A stretch of DNA of 19,847 nt from CAZAFD01 sp964484785 (GTDB lineage Bacteria; Pseudomonadota; Alphaproteobacteria; Rickettsiales; UBA1997), in assembly GCA_964484785.1 (NCBI GenBank), contig CAZAFD010000014.1:1-19847 (forward strand), in the 5' to 3' direction. Under the pieces are notes generated by a model that saw nothing but the letters and a program-made list of their open reading frames with translations, ran no database searches and was not told the origin of the DNA. Shown in pieces: positions 1 to 6,892 of this stretch. How positions within the stretch are numbered: position 1 is the first letter of the stretch; the number at the start of each line of letters is the position of its first letter. A program made the position numbers and the translations under genes.

Positions 1-1
1 C

Positions 2-124
2 AAGTTATCTGAAATGGCTTTTGATGATCAGTGTACAGCAGCCAATCCTAGATATCCTTTAATAAAAGAGATGAAGCAATTATATATAATGGCTTACAAC
101 GGTGATTTAAACGTTAACTTTTAA
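2..124 (+). CDS. adhE: C-terminal end of AdhE-type iron-dependent alcohol dehydrogenase (partial, 5' end outside window)
   Basis: Reading from base 2, an open frame of 40 codons ends at TAA 122-124. It contains the stretch AFDDQCTAANPRYPLI followed by KEMKQLY and an MAY segment. This closely matches the end of the iron-dependent alcohol dehydrogenase half of bifunctional AdhE (E. coli: AFDDQCTGANPRYPLISELKQ). AdhE reduces acetyl-CoA via acetaldehyde to ethanol, regenerating NAD+ and CoA in fermentation. Only the C-terminus is visible, so a stand-alone Fe-ADH cannot be fully excluded, but the FDDQC-x-NPRYPLI run favours the AdhE form. The tail after the MAYNG segment is short (about six residues), without the lysine-rich extension of the E. 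coli enzyme. A strong terminator follows directly, so this is the last gene of its transcript. Confidence 0.8.
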   Translation, partial: KLSEMAFDDQCTAANPRYPLIKEMKQLYIMAYNGDLNVNF

Positions 125-130
125 CACAAT

Positions 131-165
131 CAGAGAAGAATTAATTTCTTCTCTGTATTTTTTTT
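131..165 (+). terminator. Rho-independent terminator after adhE
   Basis: A perfect 10-bp stem (131-140 CAGAGAAGAA with 146-155 TTCTTCTCTG) around the 5-nt loop TTAAT is followed, after TA, by eight T residues (158-165). It starts seven bases after the adhE stop and ends seven bases before the rsmJ ATG, so rsmJ must use a promoter within or upstream of this hairpin, or readthrough. Confidence 0.9.
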
Positions 166-172
166 ATTCAGT

Positions 173-937
173 ATGAAAATAGCTTTCATTGACAAGGATC
201 ATAGTGATTATGCTTTGCACAATTTAAAATATGATAATCTTGATCTAGATATTACCCTAATGGAATTAAATAAGCTTAAATCTTTTAATAATTATAATTA
301 TATTTTTTTACTAGAGAATGGTATTCTCTATTTAAGAGATTTATTTACTAATATACCAGCTGTAACCATGGATTTTTGTGGAGGCAAAATGAAATCCAGA
401 ATGCTAAGCTCTGGACACAAAAATGAATTAATTAAAGCTTTATCTATAAAAAATAATCTAAAAATTAGGATTTTAGACACTACTTCAGGTTTTGGTAAAG
501 ACAGTTTTATATTAGCTAGTAAAGGGGCTAAAGTGATTATGTTAGAACAAAACCCTTTAATTTTTAATATAACAAATAATGCCTTGCAAAGAGCCGCTAA
601 GAATTCGGATATAAAATATATAGTATCGAATATACATATATATAATATAGAGGCTAGTGAATTTTTAGAGAGTTATTGCGATGAGCCATTTGACTGCATT
701 TATCTCGATCCCATGTTTCCAAAGCGTAATAAAAACGCTTTAGTTAAAAAAGAAATGCAAATGTTTCACAAATTAGCCTATTATGGAAATAATAAAGAAT
801 TATTCCAATTGGCTATATTGAAAGCAAAACACAAGGTTGTTGTAAAAAGAATGCTTCACGATGAAGTACTTATCCCTCTAAAACCCAGTTATCAAATTCT
901 AGGTAAAAACATCCGTTTTGATGTTTATGTAAAGTAA
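173..937 (+). CDS. rsmJ: 16S rRNA (guanine-1516-N2)-methyltransferase RsmJ
   Basis: The 254-residue protein is of the RsmJ/YhiQ family (formerly DUF548), a SAM-dependent enzyme that methylates G1516 in the 3' minor domain of 16S rRNA. Visible signatures are VTMDFCGGKMKSR (64-76, the family's pre-Rossmann segment), the SAM-binding motif LDTTSGFGKDSF (101-112), the acidic ribose-binding region MLEQNP (123-128) and the catalytic-type motif YLDPMFPKRNKNALVKKEM (177-195), which is diagnostic for RsmJ. Length fits the family. No Shine-Dalgarno is seen before the ATG. The gene converges on der with a gap of five bases and no terminator between them, so the two transcripts probably overlap at their 3' ends. 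Role from family knowledge; identification is firm from the DPMFP motif. Confidence 0.88.
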   Translation: MKIAFIDKDHSDYALHNLKYDNLDLDITLMELNKLKSFNNYNYIFLLENGILYLRDLFTNIPAVTMDFCGGKMKSRMLSSGHKNELIKALSIKNNLKIRILDTTSGFGKDSFILASKGAKVIMLEQNPLIFNITNNALQRAAKNSDIKYIVSNIHIYNIEASEFLESYCDEPFDCIYLDPMFPKRNKNALVKKEMQMFHKLAYYGNNKELFQLAILKAKHKVVVKRMLHDEVLIPLKPSYQILGKNIRFDVYVK

Positions 938-942
938 TAAAT

Positions 943-2334
943 TTAATGTTTTTTCTTGTTGTGAAATTTGGTTTTACGGTCCTTGTATGGATTATCTGCT
1001 TTACGTAATAATAATCGTATAACTGTACCGTTTAAGCCAAAAGTGTCTCTAATACTATTTATAAGATATTTGTTATATGAAGTTGCTTCTAGACGTTCCG
1101 GGCTATTAGTAAAAAGCACAAAGGTTGGTGGTCTTTTTTTTGCCTGAGTAATATACTTTAATTTAGTAGATTTACCTCTAAACAGTGGAGGGGTATGTTT
1201 CTCTTGAACAACTGTAAGCCAGTTATTTAAATCAGAGGTTTTAACATATGTATTCCATGATTCATATACAGCTAATACAGCATTTAACAATTTATCCAGA
1301 TTAGCCCCATTTAAGGCAGAAATTGGAATTATTGGTGCGCCTTTAATTTCTGGAACATTCTTTTCTACACAATAAATAGCTTCATTAATAACTTTTTGCT
1401 TATCGGTTATAGTGTCCCACTTATTTAATGCAAAAACCACTCCTCTACCTTCTTGAACCAACATGGATGCTATAGCCAAGTCTTGAGCATCGAAACATAT
1501 TGATGCGTCCATAAGAAGAATGGCAACTTGAGCAAACTTTAGAGCTTTCTTCGCATCATCAACAGCTAATTTTTCCAATTGGTTGTAGATGTTTTTCTTT
1601 TTACGAATACCAGCTGTATCAATTAACTTTATTTTGTGATTTTTATATTCCCAGTCAATCGATATTGAATCACGTGTAATACCAGGTTCTTTACCAGTTA
1701 AAAGTCGTTCTTCTCCTAAAAGTTGATTAATTAAAGTACTTTTTCCAGCATTTGGTCGACCAATTATAGCGACCTGAATAATATCATTCTTTTCTGAAGA
1801 TGGGTTGTCATTGAGTTCTTGTATGTTTCGTGTATACTTTTCATAATTTGGCTCAATAGCGTCGTATAGAAAATTAAATCCTATCTTATGTTCGGCTGAA
1901 ATACCAACTGGCTCACCAAAACCAAGTTTATAATATTCCTTACCAAAGCCAAAATCTTGTCTACTTGCTTCGCATTTATTCACAACCAAAACAGTAGGAA
2001 CATCTATCTTTCTTAGTTTTTGAGCAAAATATTGATCTAAACTAGTAACACCACTTTTTCCATCAACCATAAATAAACATAGATCTGCCTGCCTTATTGC
2101 TGTTTCGGTTTGTTCAACCATTCGACTTTCTAGGCTTTTATCGGATAAATTATTTTCCCAACCCGGAGTATCTATCATATTAAATTCCATAGGTCCAAGC
2201 GATCCAAGTGCTTCTTTTCTATCACGGGTAACGCCAGAAAAGTCATTAACTATAGCTAGACTTTGTCCTGCAAATTTATTAAATAAACTGGATTTTCCTA
2301 CATTAGGTCTACCAACTATAGCTATAGTAAACAT
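943..2334 (-). CDS. der: Ribosome biogenesis GTPase Der (EngA)
   Basis: The 463-residue protein has two tandem GTPase domains followed by a KH-like domain, the unique Der architecture; it acts in maturation of the 50S subunit. GD1 shows the P-loop GRPNVGKS (8-15), DTPG (55-58), an NKCE G4 motif (119-122) and SAE (146-148). GD2 shows GRPNAGKS (192-199), DTAG (239-242), NKWD (304-307) and SAL (339-341). The KH-like part spans about 355-449, including the conserved HTPPLFRGK (380-388) and SPERL (411-415) segments. A basic tail (KDRKTKFHNKKKH) ends the protein. NKCE instead of NKxD in GD1 is, to my knowledge, common in alphaproteobacterial Der and not a defect. Length is normal. The 176-bp region between its start and trpS must hold divergent promoters. 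Confidence 0.97.
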   Translation of the reverse strand: MFTIAIVGRPNVGKSSLFNKFAGQSLAIVNDFSGVTRDRKEALGSLGPMEFNMIDTPGWENNLSDKSLESRMVEQTETAIRQADLCLFMVDGKSGVTSLDQYFAQKLRKIDVPTVLVVNKCEASRQDFGFGKEYYKLGFGEPVGISAEHKIGFNFLYDAIEPNYEKYTRNIQELNDNPSSEKNDIIQVAIIGRPNAGKSTLINQLLGEERLLTGKEPGITRDSISIDWEYKNHKIKLIDTAGIRKKKNIYNQLEKLAVDDAKKALKFAQVAILLMDASICFDAQDLAIASMLVQEGRGVVFALNKWDTITDKQKVINEAIYCVEKNVPEIKGAPIIPISALNGANLDKLLNAVLAVYESWNTYVKTSDLNNWLTVVQEKHTPPLFRGKSTKLKYITQAKKRPPTFVLFTNSPERLEATSYNKYLINSIRDTFGLNGTVIRLLLRKADNPYKDRKTKFHNKKKH

Positions 2335-2444
2335 ATATTGAAATATAATTATTAGTTATATTAATAATGGATAATGAATGTAAAATAATCAAGATATATT
2401 TGTTATAATAGTATTTTTTCTTGTTTTGTATGTAATATTTTAGA

Positions 2445-2472
2445 TTGATTTTATATTAAAGTATTTTATAGA
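2445..2472 (+). promoter_or_regulatory. Possible sigma70-type promoter for trpS-udg-cca
   Basis: TTGATT at 2445-2450 and TATAGA at 2467-2472 are separated by 16 bp, 38 bases upstream of the trpS ATG. Each box fits the consensus in four or five of six positions. In DNA this AT-rich such matches also arise by chance, so the call is tentative; its place in the only intergenic region upstream of the cluster supports it. Nothing else is recognisable in 2335-2510. Confidence 0.35.
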
Positions 2473-2510
2473 GTTACATATATTTTAAATAATATTAGAT
2501 TTCAAACATT

Positions 2511-3569
2511 ATGGATAGCGCTACTTTTCAAAAAGCACTAGAGATTAGTAATAAAATTAGTGACGATTTAAAAGTTAGTCCAACAAAGTATAGGGTATTT
2601 ACTGGAGATAGACCCACGGGCAATTTACACTTAGGCCACTACTTTGGTAGCTTAAAGAATCGTATTAAATTGCAAAAAATGGGTATAGAGCTATATATAC
2701 TTATAGCAGATTATCAAGTATTAACTGATCACGAAAGTTTTGATAAAATATCGCAAAACACAAAAGAATTAGTTATAGACTATCTATCGACTGGCATAAA
2801 TCCAAATGATGATAAAACTTGTATTTTCCCGCACAGTTACATTCCGGAATTAAATCAACTATTGGTGCCATTTTTAACACTAATTTCTGTTTCTGAATTA
2901 GAGCGGAATCCAACAGTAAAGGAAGAAATACAAACATCCAAGTTAAAAACCGTTAATGCAGGTATGCTGGTTTATCCTATTCATCAAGCTGCAGATATTC
3001 TATCTGTTAATGCTAACTTGGTGCCAGTAGGTAAAGATCAATTGCCACATATTGAGGTTGCTAGATTAATTGCTAAAAGATTTAATAGTAAATTTGGTAA
3101 AGTTTTTGTAGAGCCGCATGCTTTATTATCGGCAACGCCAAGCATTGTTGGTTTAGATGGGCAACAAAAGATGAGTAAAAGTCGTAATAACTCAATTATG
3201 CTGAAAGCTACAAGGGAAGAAATTATTAGTGTAGTTTCAAAAGCAAAAACGGATAGTGATAAACATATTACATTTGACCCAATAAATAGACCAGAAATAT
3301 CTAATTTATTAAGCTTGGTTGCCTTAATGGCAGAACGTGATGAAATCGCTATTGCTGATGATATTGGTAATGGTGGAGCAAAAAAGTTAAAAGAATTGCT
3401 AATAGAAACCACTGATAATTTTTTAAAACCTATACGCCAGAAAAGAAAAGAATTAGAAAATAATCCGGAATTTATAAAACAATTCATGTTGAGAAGTATT
3501 GATAAGGTAAGAGAAGAAGCTAGTAAAACACTCAATACTGTTAGAAAATTTATGAATATGGAAATTTAA
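2511..3569 (+). CDS. trpS: Tryptophanyl-tRNA synthetase
   Basis: This class Ic synthetase charges tRNA-Trp. The 352-residue sequence shows FTGDRPTGNLHLGHYFGSL (30-48) with the HIGH signature as HLGH (40-43). It then shows the tryptophan-pocket region around YILIADYQV (62-70), the segment YPIHQAADIL (155-164), VGKDQLPHIE (173-182) and an intact KMSKS loop (220-224). The N-terminus carries about 27 residues before the first catalytic strand, somewhat longer than in many TrpS; no better internal start with a ribosome binding site is evident. It is the first gene of a tight + strand cluster, with the uracil-DNA glycosylase starting five bases after its stop. Family assignment is unambiguous; no odd features in the catalytic core. 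Confidence 0.96.
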   Translation: MDSATFQKALEISNKISDDLKVSPTKYRVFTGDRPTGNLHLGHYFGSLKNRIKLQKMGIELYILIADYQVLTDHESFDKISQNTKELVIDYLSTGINPNDDKTCIFPHSYIPELNQLLVPFLTLISVSELERNPTVKEEIQTSKLKTVNAGMLVYPIHQAADILSVNANLVPVGKDQLPHIEVARLIAKRFNSKFGKVFVEPHALLSATPSIVGLDGQQKMSKSRNNSIMLKATREEIISVVSKAKTDSDKHITFDPINRPEISNLLSLVALMAERDEIAIADDIGNGGAKKLKELLIETTDNFLKPIRQKRKELENNPEFIKQFMLRSIDKVREEASKTLNTVRKFMNMEI

Positions 3570-3574
3570 GTTGT

Positions 3575-4153
3575 ATGGAAGCGGAGCTAGATAGAATAAA
3601 TGTTGCATGCCAGGTCTGTCAAAAATGTAGTTTATGTCATACAAGAACTAATTTAGTTTTTTCTGATGGAAAACCCAATACTAAATTGGTTTTAATTGGT
3701 GAAGCCCCGGGTTTTAATGAAGATCAGGAAGGTAAACCATTTGTTGGTAGGTCTGGAAAATTGTTAGATCAAATATTTGCCTCGGTTAATTTATCTAGAG
3801 AGAAAGATATATACATATGTAATACAATAAAATGTAGACCTCCTAATAATAGAAATCCTTCTAGGGAGGAAATGCTGGCCTGTAAGGAATACCTTGATGC
3901 CCAGTTAAATATACTTAAACCAAGAATTATTATTTTATGTGGTGCAATAGCTGTAAGTTGTTTTATAGGTAGTGGTTTAGGTATAACAAAAATTCGTGGT
4001 AAATGGTTTGATGGGCCTTATAATAGTCAAATGATGCCTATATTTCATCCAGCATATTTACTTAGGAATCCCACAAGAGAAAAGGGTGGGCCAAAATGGC
4101 TAATGTGGCAAGATATTCAAGAGATTAAGAGAGTTTATGATACCATTAAGTAG
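3575..4153 (+). CDS. Type-4 (iron-sulfur) uracil-DNA glycosylase
   Basis: The 192-residue protein belongs to the family 4 uracil-DNA glycosylases, which excise uracil produced by cytosine deamination to start base excision repair. The motif GEAPGFNEDQEGKPFVGRSG (42-61) is the active-site region of family 4, and HPAYLLRNP (158-166) is the second conserved motif. Four cysteines in the expected spacing for a 4Fe-4S cluster are present: C18 and C21 (KCSLC), C87 (KCRPP) and C103 (ACKEYL). The start at 3575 leaves a short N-terminus before the first cysteine pair, as in the family. The gene lies five bases after trpS and its last 17 bases overlap the start of cca, so the three are probably translationally coupled. 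Confidence 0.93.
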   Translation: MEAELDRINVACQVCQKCSLCHTRTNLVFSDGKPNTKLVLIGEAPGFNEDQEGKPFVGRSGKLLDQIFASVNLSREKDIYICNTIKCRPPNNRNPSREEMLACKEYLDAQLNILKPRIIILCGAIAVSCFIGSGLGITKIRGKWFDGPYNSQMMPIFHPAYLLRNPTREKGGPKWLMWQDIQEIKRVYDTIK

Positions 4154-5357
4154 AATTGGACATCTAAAAACAATAATTTCATCAGAACTAAAGACACTTT
4201 GGAAAATCTTAAATGATAAAAAGGAAACAAGGCTTGTGGGCGGGTGTATTAGAAATTATCTACTAGAAAAACCAATAAAAGACTTTGATTTATGTACAAA
4301 GTTATTACCAGAAGAAACTATATCTATTTTAGAGCAGAATAACATTAAAACTAGATCTGTAGGCATAAAACATGGTACAGTACTAGCTATAGTTAATGAT
4401 CAGTGTTTTGAAATTACAACTTTGCGAAAAGATGTTTTTTCTGATGGTCGACATAGCAATGTTGTATTTATAGACTCATTCTATGAAGATGCCAAACGTA
4501 GGGATTTTACCTTTAACGCATTTTATTTAGATTTTAATGGTAAATTTTATGATTTTTTTGACGGTATCAAAGACCTTCAAAAGGGTCTAGTAAGGTTTAT
4601 AGGCAATCCTAATACTAGAATACAGGAAGATTATTTAAGGATTTTAAGATTTTTTAGATTTTATTCTTATTATGGGTCCATATTAGACAATATAGGCTTC
4701 CAAGCTTGTATAAAATATAAGAAAGGCTTATTAAAATTATCTAGAGAAAGAGTTAAAGAAGAGTTTATCAAAATTTTACTATCACCTTATCCTCTTAAAG
4801 TACTAAATACTATGCAATGTTATGGTTTCTTGGAATATATATTAGAAGAGAATGGGGTAGATTTTTATAATCTAGAAATATTTTTTAGTATAAACAAATA
4901 TATCCGGTATGATTTCAATTCTTTGTTTTTGTTAATATTAATTTTATCAAAAAACCCTACTTTAGATTTAAAAAAGTCATTGGTTTTGTCTAACAAAGAA
5001 ATGAATACAATTAAAACAGTTCTAAGATATAAAGACATTACACCAAGTTTGGATATGATTAAAAAATTATATCTGGATATATCTGACAAAAACATAATAA
5101 TACAAATTATTGTTCTTGCTATAATTAATAACAATTGCGCAAACTATATAGAGGAAATAAATACTTCTATTAATTATATTAATAATCTACAATCTCCAAA
5201 ATTGCCAATTAATGGCAATGACTTGGTAGATGCTGGATTTACAAATATACAAGCTTTTGGTGCTATTATAAACCACGCAAAAACTTTATTTATAAATTCA
5301 GATTTTCGTCTATCAAAAACTGAGCTTTTATCACAACTAAAGATTAGACTGGATTAA
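4137..5357 (+). CDS. cca: CCA tRNA nucleotidyltransferase / poly(A) polymerase family
   Basis: The 406-residue class II nucleotidyltransferase adds or repairs the 3' CCA of tRNA. Motifs in order: LVGGCIRNYLLE (33-44, the GG-x-VR motif), the metal-binding carboxylates KDFDLCT (48-54), EITTLRKD (92-99), RRDFTFNA (121-128), which selects the nucleotide, and RIQEDYLRILRFFRF (161-175) of the neck domain. The remaining roughly 230 residues form the helical body and tail and are highly AT-biased (rich in I, N, K, L). The start at 4137 lies inside the end of the glycosylase gene, 4 bases after a purine-rich AAGAGAG stretch. The motifs do not separate a CCA-adding enzyme from PcnB-type polymerases with certainty; CCA-adding is the usual role in this lineage. 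Its stop overlaps that of the convergent thyA by four bases. Confidence 0.88.
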   Translation: MIPLSRIGHLKTIISSELKTLWKILNDKKETRLVGGCIRNYLLEKPIKDFDLCTKLLPEETISILEQNNIKTRSVGIKHGTVLAIVNDQCFEITTLRKDVFSDGRHSNVVFIDSFYEDAKRRDFTFNAFYLDFNGKFYDFFDGIKDLQKGLVRFIGNPNTRIQEDYLRILRFFRFYSYYGSILDNIGFQACIKYKKGLLKLSRERVKEEFIKILLSPYPLKVLNTMQCYGFLEYILEENGVDFYNLEIFFSINKYIRYDFNSLFLLILILSKNPTLDLKKSLVLSNKEMNTIKTVLRYKDITPSLDMIKKLYLDISDKNIIIQIIVLAIINNNCANYIEEINTSINYINNLQSPKLPINGNDLVDAGFTNIQAFGAIINHAKTLFINSDFRLSKTELLSQLKIRLD

Positions 5358-6148
5358 ATTGCTACTTCTGCCTTTATACTAGGATGAGAGGTATAGTTCG
5401 CTAGCTTTATATCTTCATATCTAAAATCGAAAATATCTTTTATATCAGGATTAAGTTCAATTTTTGGAAGAGGGTAAGGGTTTCTAGATAATTGCAATTT
5501 AACTTGTTCTAGATGATTTGAATAAATATGAGTGTCTCCAATTGTGTGCACAAAGTCGCCTAATTTTAAATTACATACTTGAGCCAACATTGTAGTTAGA
5601 AGGGCATACGATGCTATATTAAACGGCACACCGAGAAACAAGTCTCCAGATCTTTGATATAATTGACAACTTAGCTTGTTGTTTAAAACATAAAATTGAA
5701 AAAAGGAATGACATGGTGGTAAAGCCATCTGTTCAATTTCTCCAACATTCCAAGCAGATACAATAATACGTCTTGATTCTGGATTGTTTTTTAAAGTTTT
5801 TATTACTTCAGAAATTTGATCGATTATACGACCATCCTTAGTTTCCCAAGCTCTCCATTGTTTACCATAAACAGGTCCTAAATCCCCATTTTCATTAGCC
5901 CATTCATTCCATATCCTAACACCATGTTCTTGTAAATATTTAACGTTGGTGTTTCCTTGTAAAAACCATAATAATTCATAAACAATGGATTTAAAATGTA
6001 TTTTTTTAGTGGTAAGTAAAGGAAAACCTTCCTGCAAATTATATCTTGTCTGAGTACCAAAAATGGAAATTGTGCCAACTTTTGTACGATCGTCTTTATA
6101 TTCTCCGTTTTCTAATACGTATTTTAATAAAGATAAATACTGTTTCAT
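5354..6148 (-). CDS. thyA: Thymidylate synthase ThyA
   Basis: The 264-residue protein matches classical thymidylate synthase, which makes dTMP from dUMP with 5,10-methylenetetrahydrofolate as methyl donor and reductant, releasing dihydrofolate. The length equals that of the E. coli enzyme. Visible motifs are FPLLTTKK (42-49), ELLWFLQGNTN (58-68), GPVYGKQWR (91-99), the catalytic cysteine C146 in ALPPCHSFFQFYV (142-154), the dUMP-phosphate arginine R166 in LYQRSGDLFLG (163-173) and DTHIYSNH (205-212). Nothing is missing. It is not the flavin-dependent ThyX. No dihydrofolate reductase gene is adjacent, as would be needed to recycle the product. It is a single gene on this strand, with a plausible promoter at 6177-6205. 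Confidence 0.97.
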   Translation of the reverse strand: MKQYLSLLKYVLENGEYKDDRTKVGTISIFGTQTRYNLQEGFPLLTTKKIHFKSIVYELLWFLQGNTNVKYLQEHGVRIWNEWANENGDLGPVYGKQWRAWETKDGRIIDQISEVIKTLKNNPESRRIIVSAWNVGEIEQMALPPCHSFFQFYVLNNKLSCQLYQRSGDLFLGVPFNIASYALLTTMLAQVCNLKLGDFVHTIGDTHIYSNHLEQVKLQLSRNPYPLPKIELNPDIKDIFDFRYEDIKLANYTSHPSIKAEVAI

Positions 6149-6176
6149 ATAATTAATTTGAAATCTATCTAAACCA

Positions 6177-6205
6177 ATAATATATTTTGTATAAAATTTT
6201 TACAA
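6177..6205 (-). promoter_or_regulatory. Possible promoter for thyA
   Basis: On the minus strand, TTGTAA (bases 6205-6200) and TATTAT (6182-6177) are separated by 17 bp, with the -10 box ending 28 bases before the thyA ATG. The match is four of six and five of six to the sigma70 consensus. It lies back to back with the promoter of the downstream + strand gene. Tentative because of the AT-rich background. Confidence 0.4.
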
Positions 6206-6212
6206 ATACTAT

Positions 6213-6241
6213 TTGACTTGTACAAAATTTTACGATATACT
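6213..6241 (+). promoter_or_regulatory. Strong sigma70-type promoter for the small acidic protein gene
   Basis: TTGACT (6213-6218) and TATACT (6236-6241) are separated by exactly 17 bp, each five of six to the consensus. The predicted start is near 6248, giving a leader of about 57 bases that ends with an AAAAAAGG purine run (a fair ribosome binding site) seven bases before the ATG at 6305. This is the best promoter in the window and suggests strong expression. Confidence 0.7.
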
Positions 6242-6304
6242 ATTTCTAATGTAAATTCAGATAAGCTGAAAATTTAATTTTTAATTAATAAAAAAGGTAA
6301 CAAT

Positions 6305-6739
6305 ATGAGTGATAATGATTCACGGACATCTATTGCGGATACAAGCGATAACATTGGCGCTGCAACCAGTAATAACGAAAGCTTTTTAAATACATTCTTA
6401 AAGTCTTTGGTGGAATTTATAAAAAAGGCTTTTATAGAATACATCTGGAAACCTCTAAAAGAGTTTTTTATAAAGAAATTTTCTAAGAAAAACGATAATG
6501 AGCAGGAAGGAGAGGAAAAAGCTCTTGAAGACGATGGCGAAGCTTCAGAAAGAACACCAGAAAACGAAGAACAAAAAGTTGTAGAAGAGACAACTCAAGA
6601 ACAACAAGTTAATGAAAGATTATCGGGAGAGGCTAGTCATTCGACCGAAGAAATAGAGAGAGGTTCCGAGGAAGTTATGGGAAATGTGGTGGCAGCTGTT
6701 GATGCTTTGACACAAAGTAGCCAGGAACTAAGTAAATAA
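6305..6739 (+). CDS. Small acidic protein with a hydrophobic/amphipathic N-terminal helix, unknown function
   Basis: I do not recognise a family for this 144-residue protein. The first 25 residues are Ser/Thr/Asn/Asp-rich. Residues 27-62 form an aromatic, alternately hydrophobic and lysine-rich stretch (FLNTFLKSLVEFIKKAF, then IEYIWKPLKEFFIKKF) that looks like a membrane-associating amphipathic helix rather than a signal peptide. Residues 63-125 are extremely rich in Glu and Gln with low hydrophobicity and are probably disordered. Residues 125-144 are a short mixed tail ending SSQELSK. The gene has its own strong promoter and a strong terminator, so it is an independent, probably highly expressed unit. 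A secreted or surface-associated factor is possible but not shown by the sequence. Codon use resembles its neighbours, though GC is slightly higher in the Glu-rich part. Confidence 0.75.
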   Translation: MSDNDSRTSIADTSDNIGAATSNNESFLNTFLKSLVEFIKKAFIEYIWKPLKEFFIKKFSKKNDNEQEGEEKALEDDGEASERTPENEEQKVVEETTQEQQVNERLSGEASHSTEEIERGSEEVMGNVVAAVDALTQSSQELSK

Positions 6740-6768
6740 TCATTTAATTTGATAAAATATCTAACTTT

Positions 6769-6805
6769 AAATAGAAAACTGCAAAGCGGTTTTCTATTTT
6801 TTTTT
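6769..6805 (+). terminator. Rho-independent terminator of the small acidic protein gene
   Basis: An 11-bp perfect stem (6769-6779 AAATAGAAAAC with 6789-6799) can be extended inward by a T-G wobble and two G-C pairs to a loop AAA. The stem merges into a run of nine T residues (6797-6805). It begins 29 bases after the stop codon at 6739. Confidence 0.88.
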
Positions 6806-6892
6806 ATTTATGAATGGATGTGTGTCATTGACTAAAAAATAAAGGCTTGTAAGCTCTAATGGATTCGACGAAGCCTAATTATTTTTATTAAA

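Noticed and set aside
119..121. CNKCE-type G4 motif of Der GD1 (residues 119-122, coded near 1970-1980) as a lost GTP-specificity residue
   Set aside because: Glu in place of Asp is, to my knowledge, usual in alphaproteobacterial Der, so it is not treated as a defect. Coordinates given here are residue numbers in Der.
3038..3535. 165-codon open frame on the minus strand within trpS
   Set aside because: Antisense shadow of trpS; rich in Ser/Leu/Ile with no recognisable domain, and trpS is fully accounted for on the + strand.
6828..6856. TTGACT at 6828-6833 as a promoter for ileS
   Set aside because: A good -35 box, but no acceptable -10 box at 16-18 bp spacing (AAGCTC region). Not listed.
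6843..6876. GGATTCGACG, as in the conserved 5' end of tmRNA, inside a possible AGGCTT/AAGCCT hairpin upstream of ileS
   Set aside because: Only this 10-mer agrees. There is no acceptor stem partner, tag reading frame or CCA end within the 153-bp gap, and the short hairpin pairs in a way tmRNA does not. Taken as chance or a minor leader structure.
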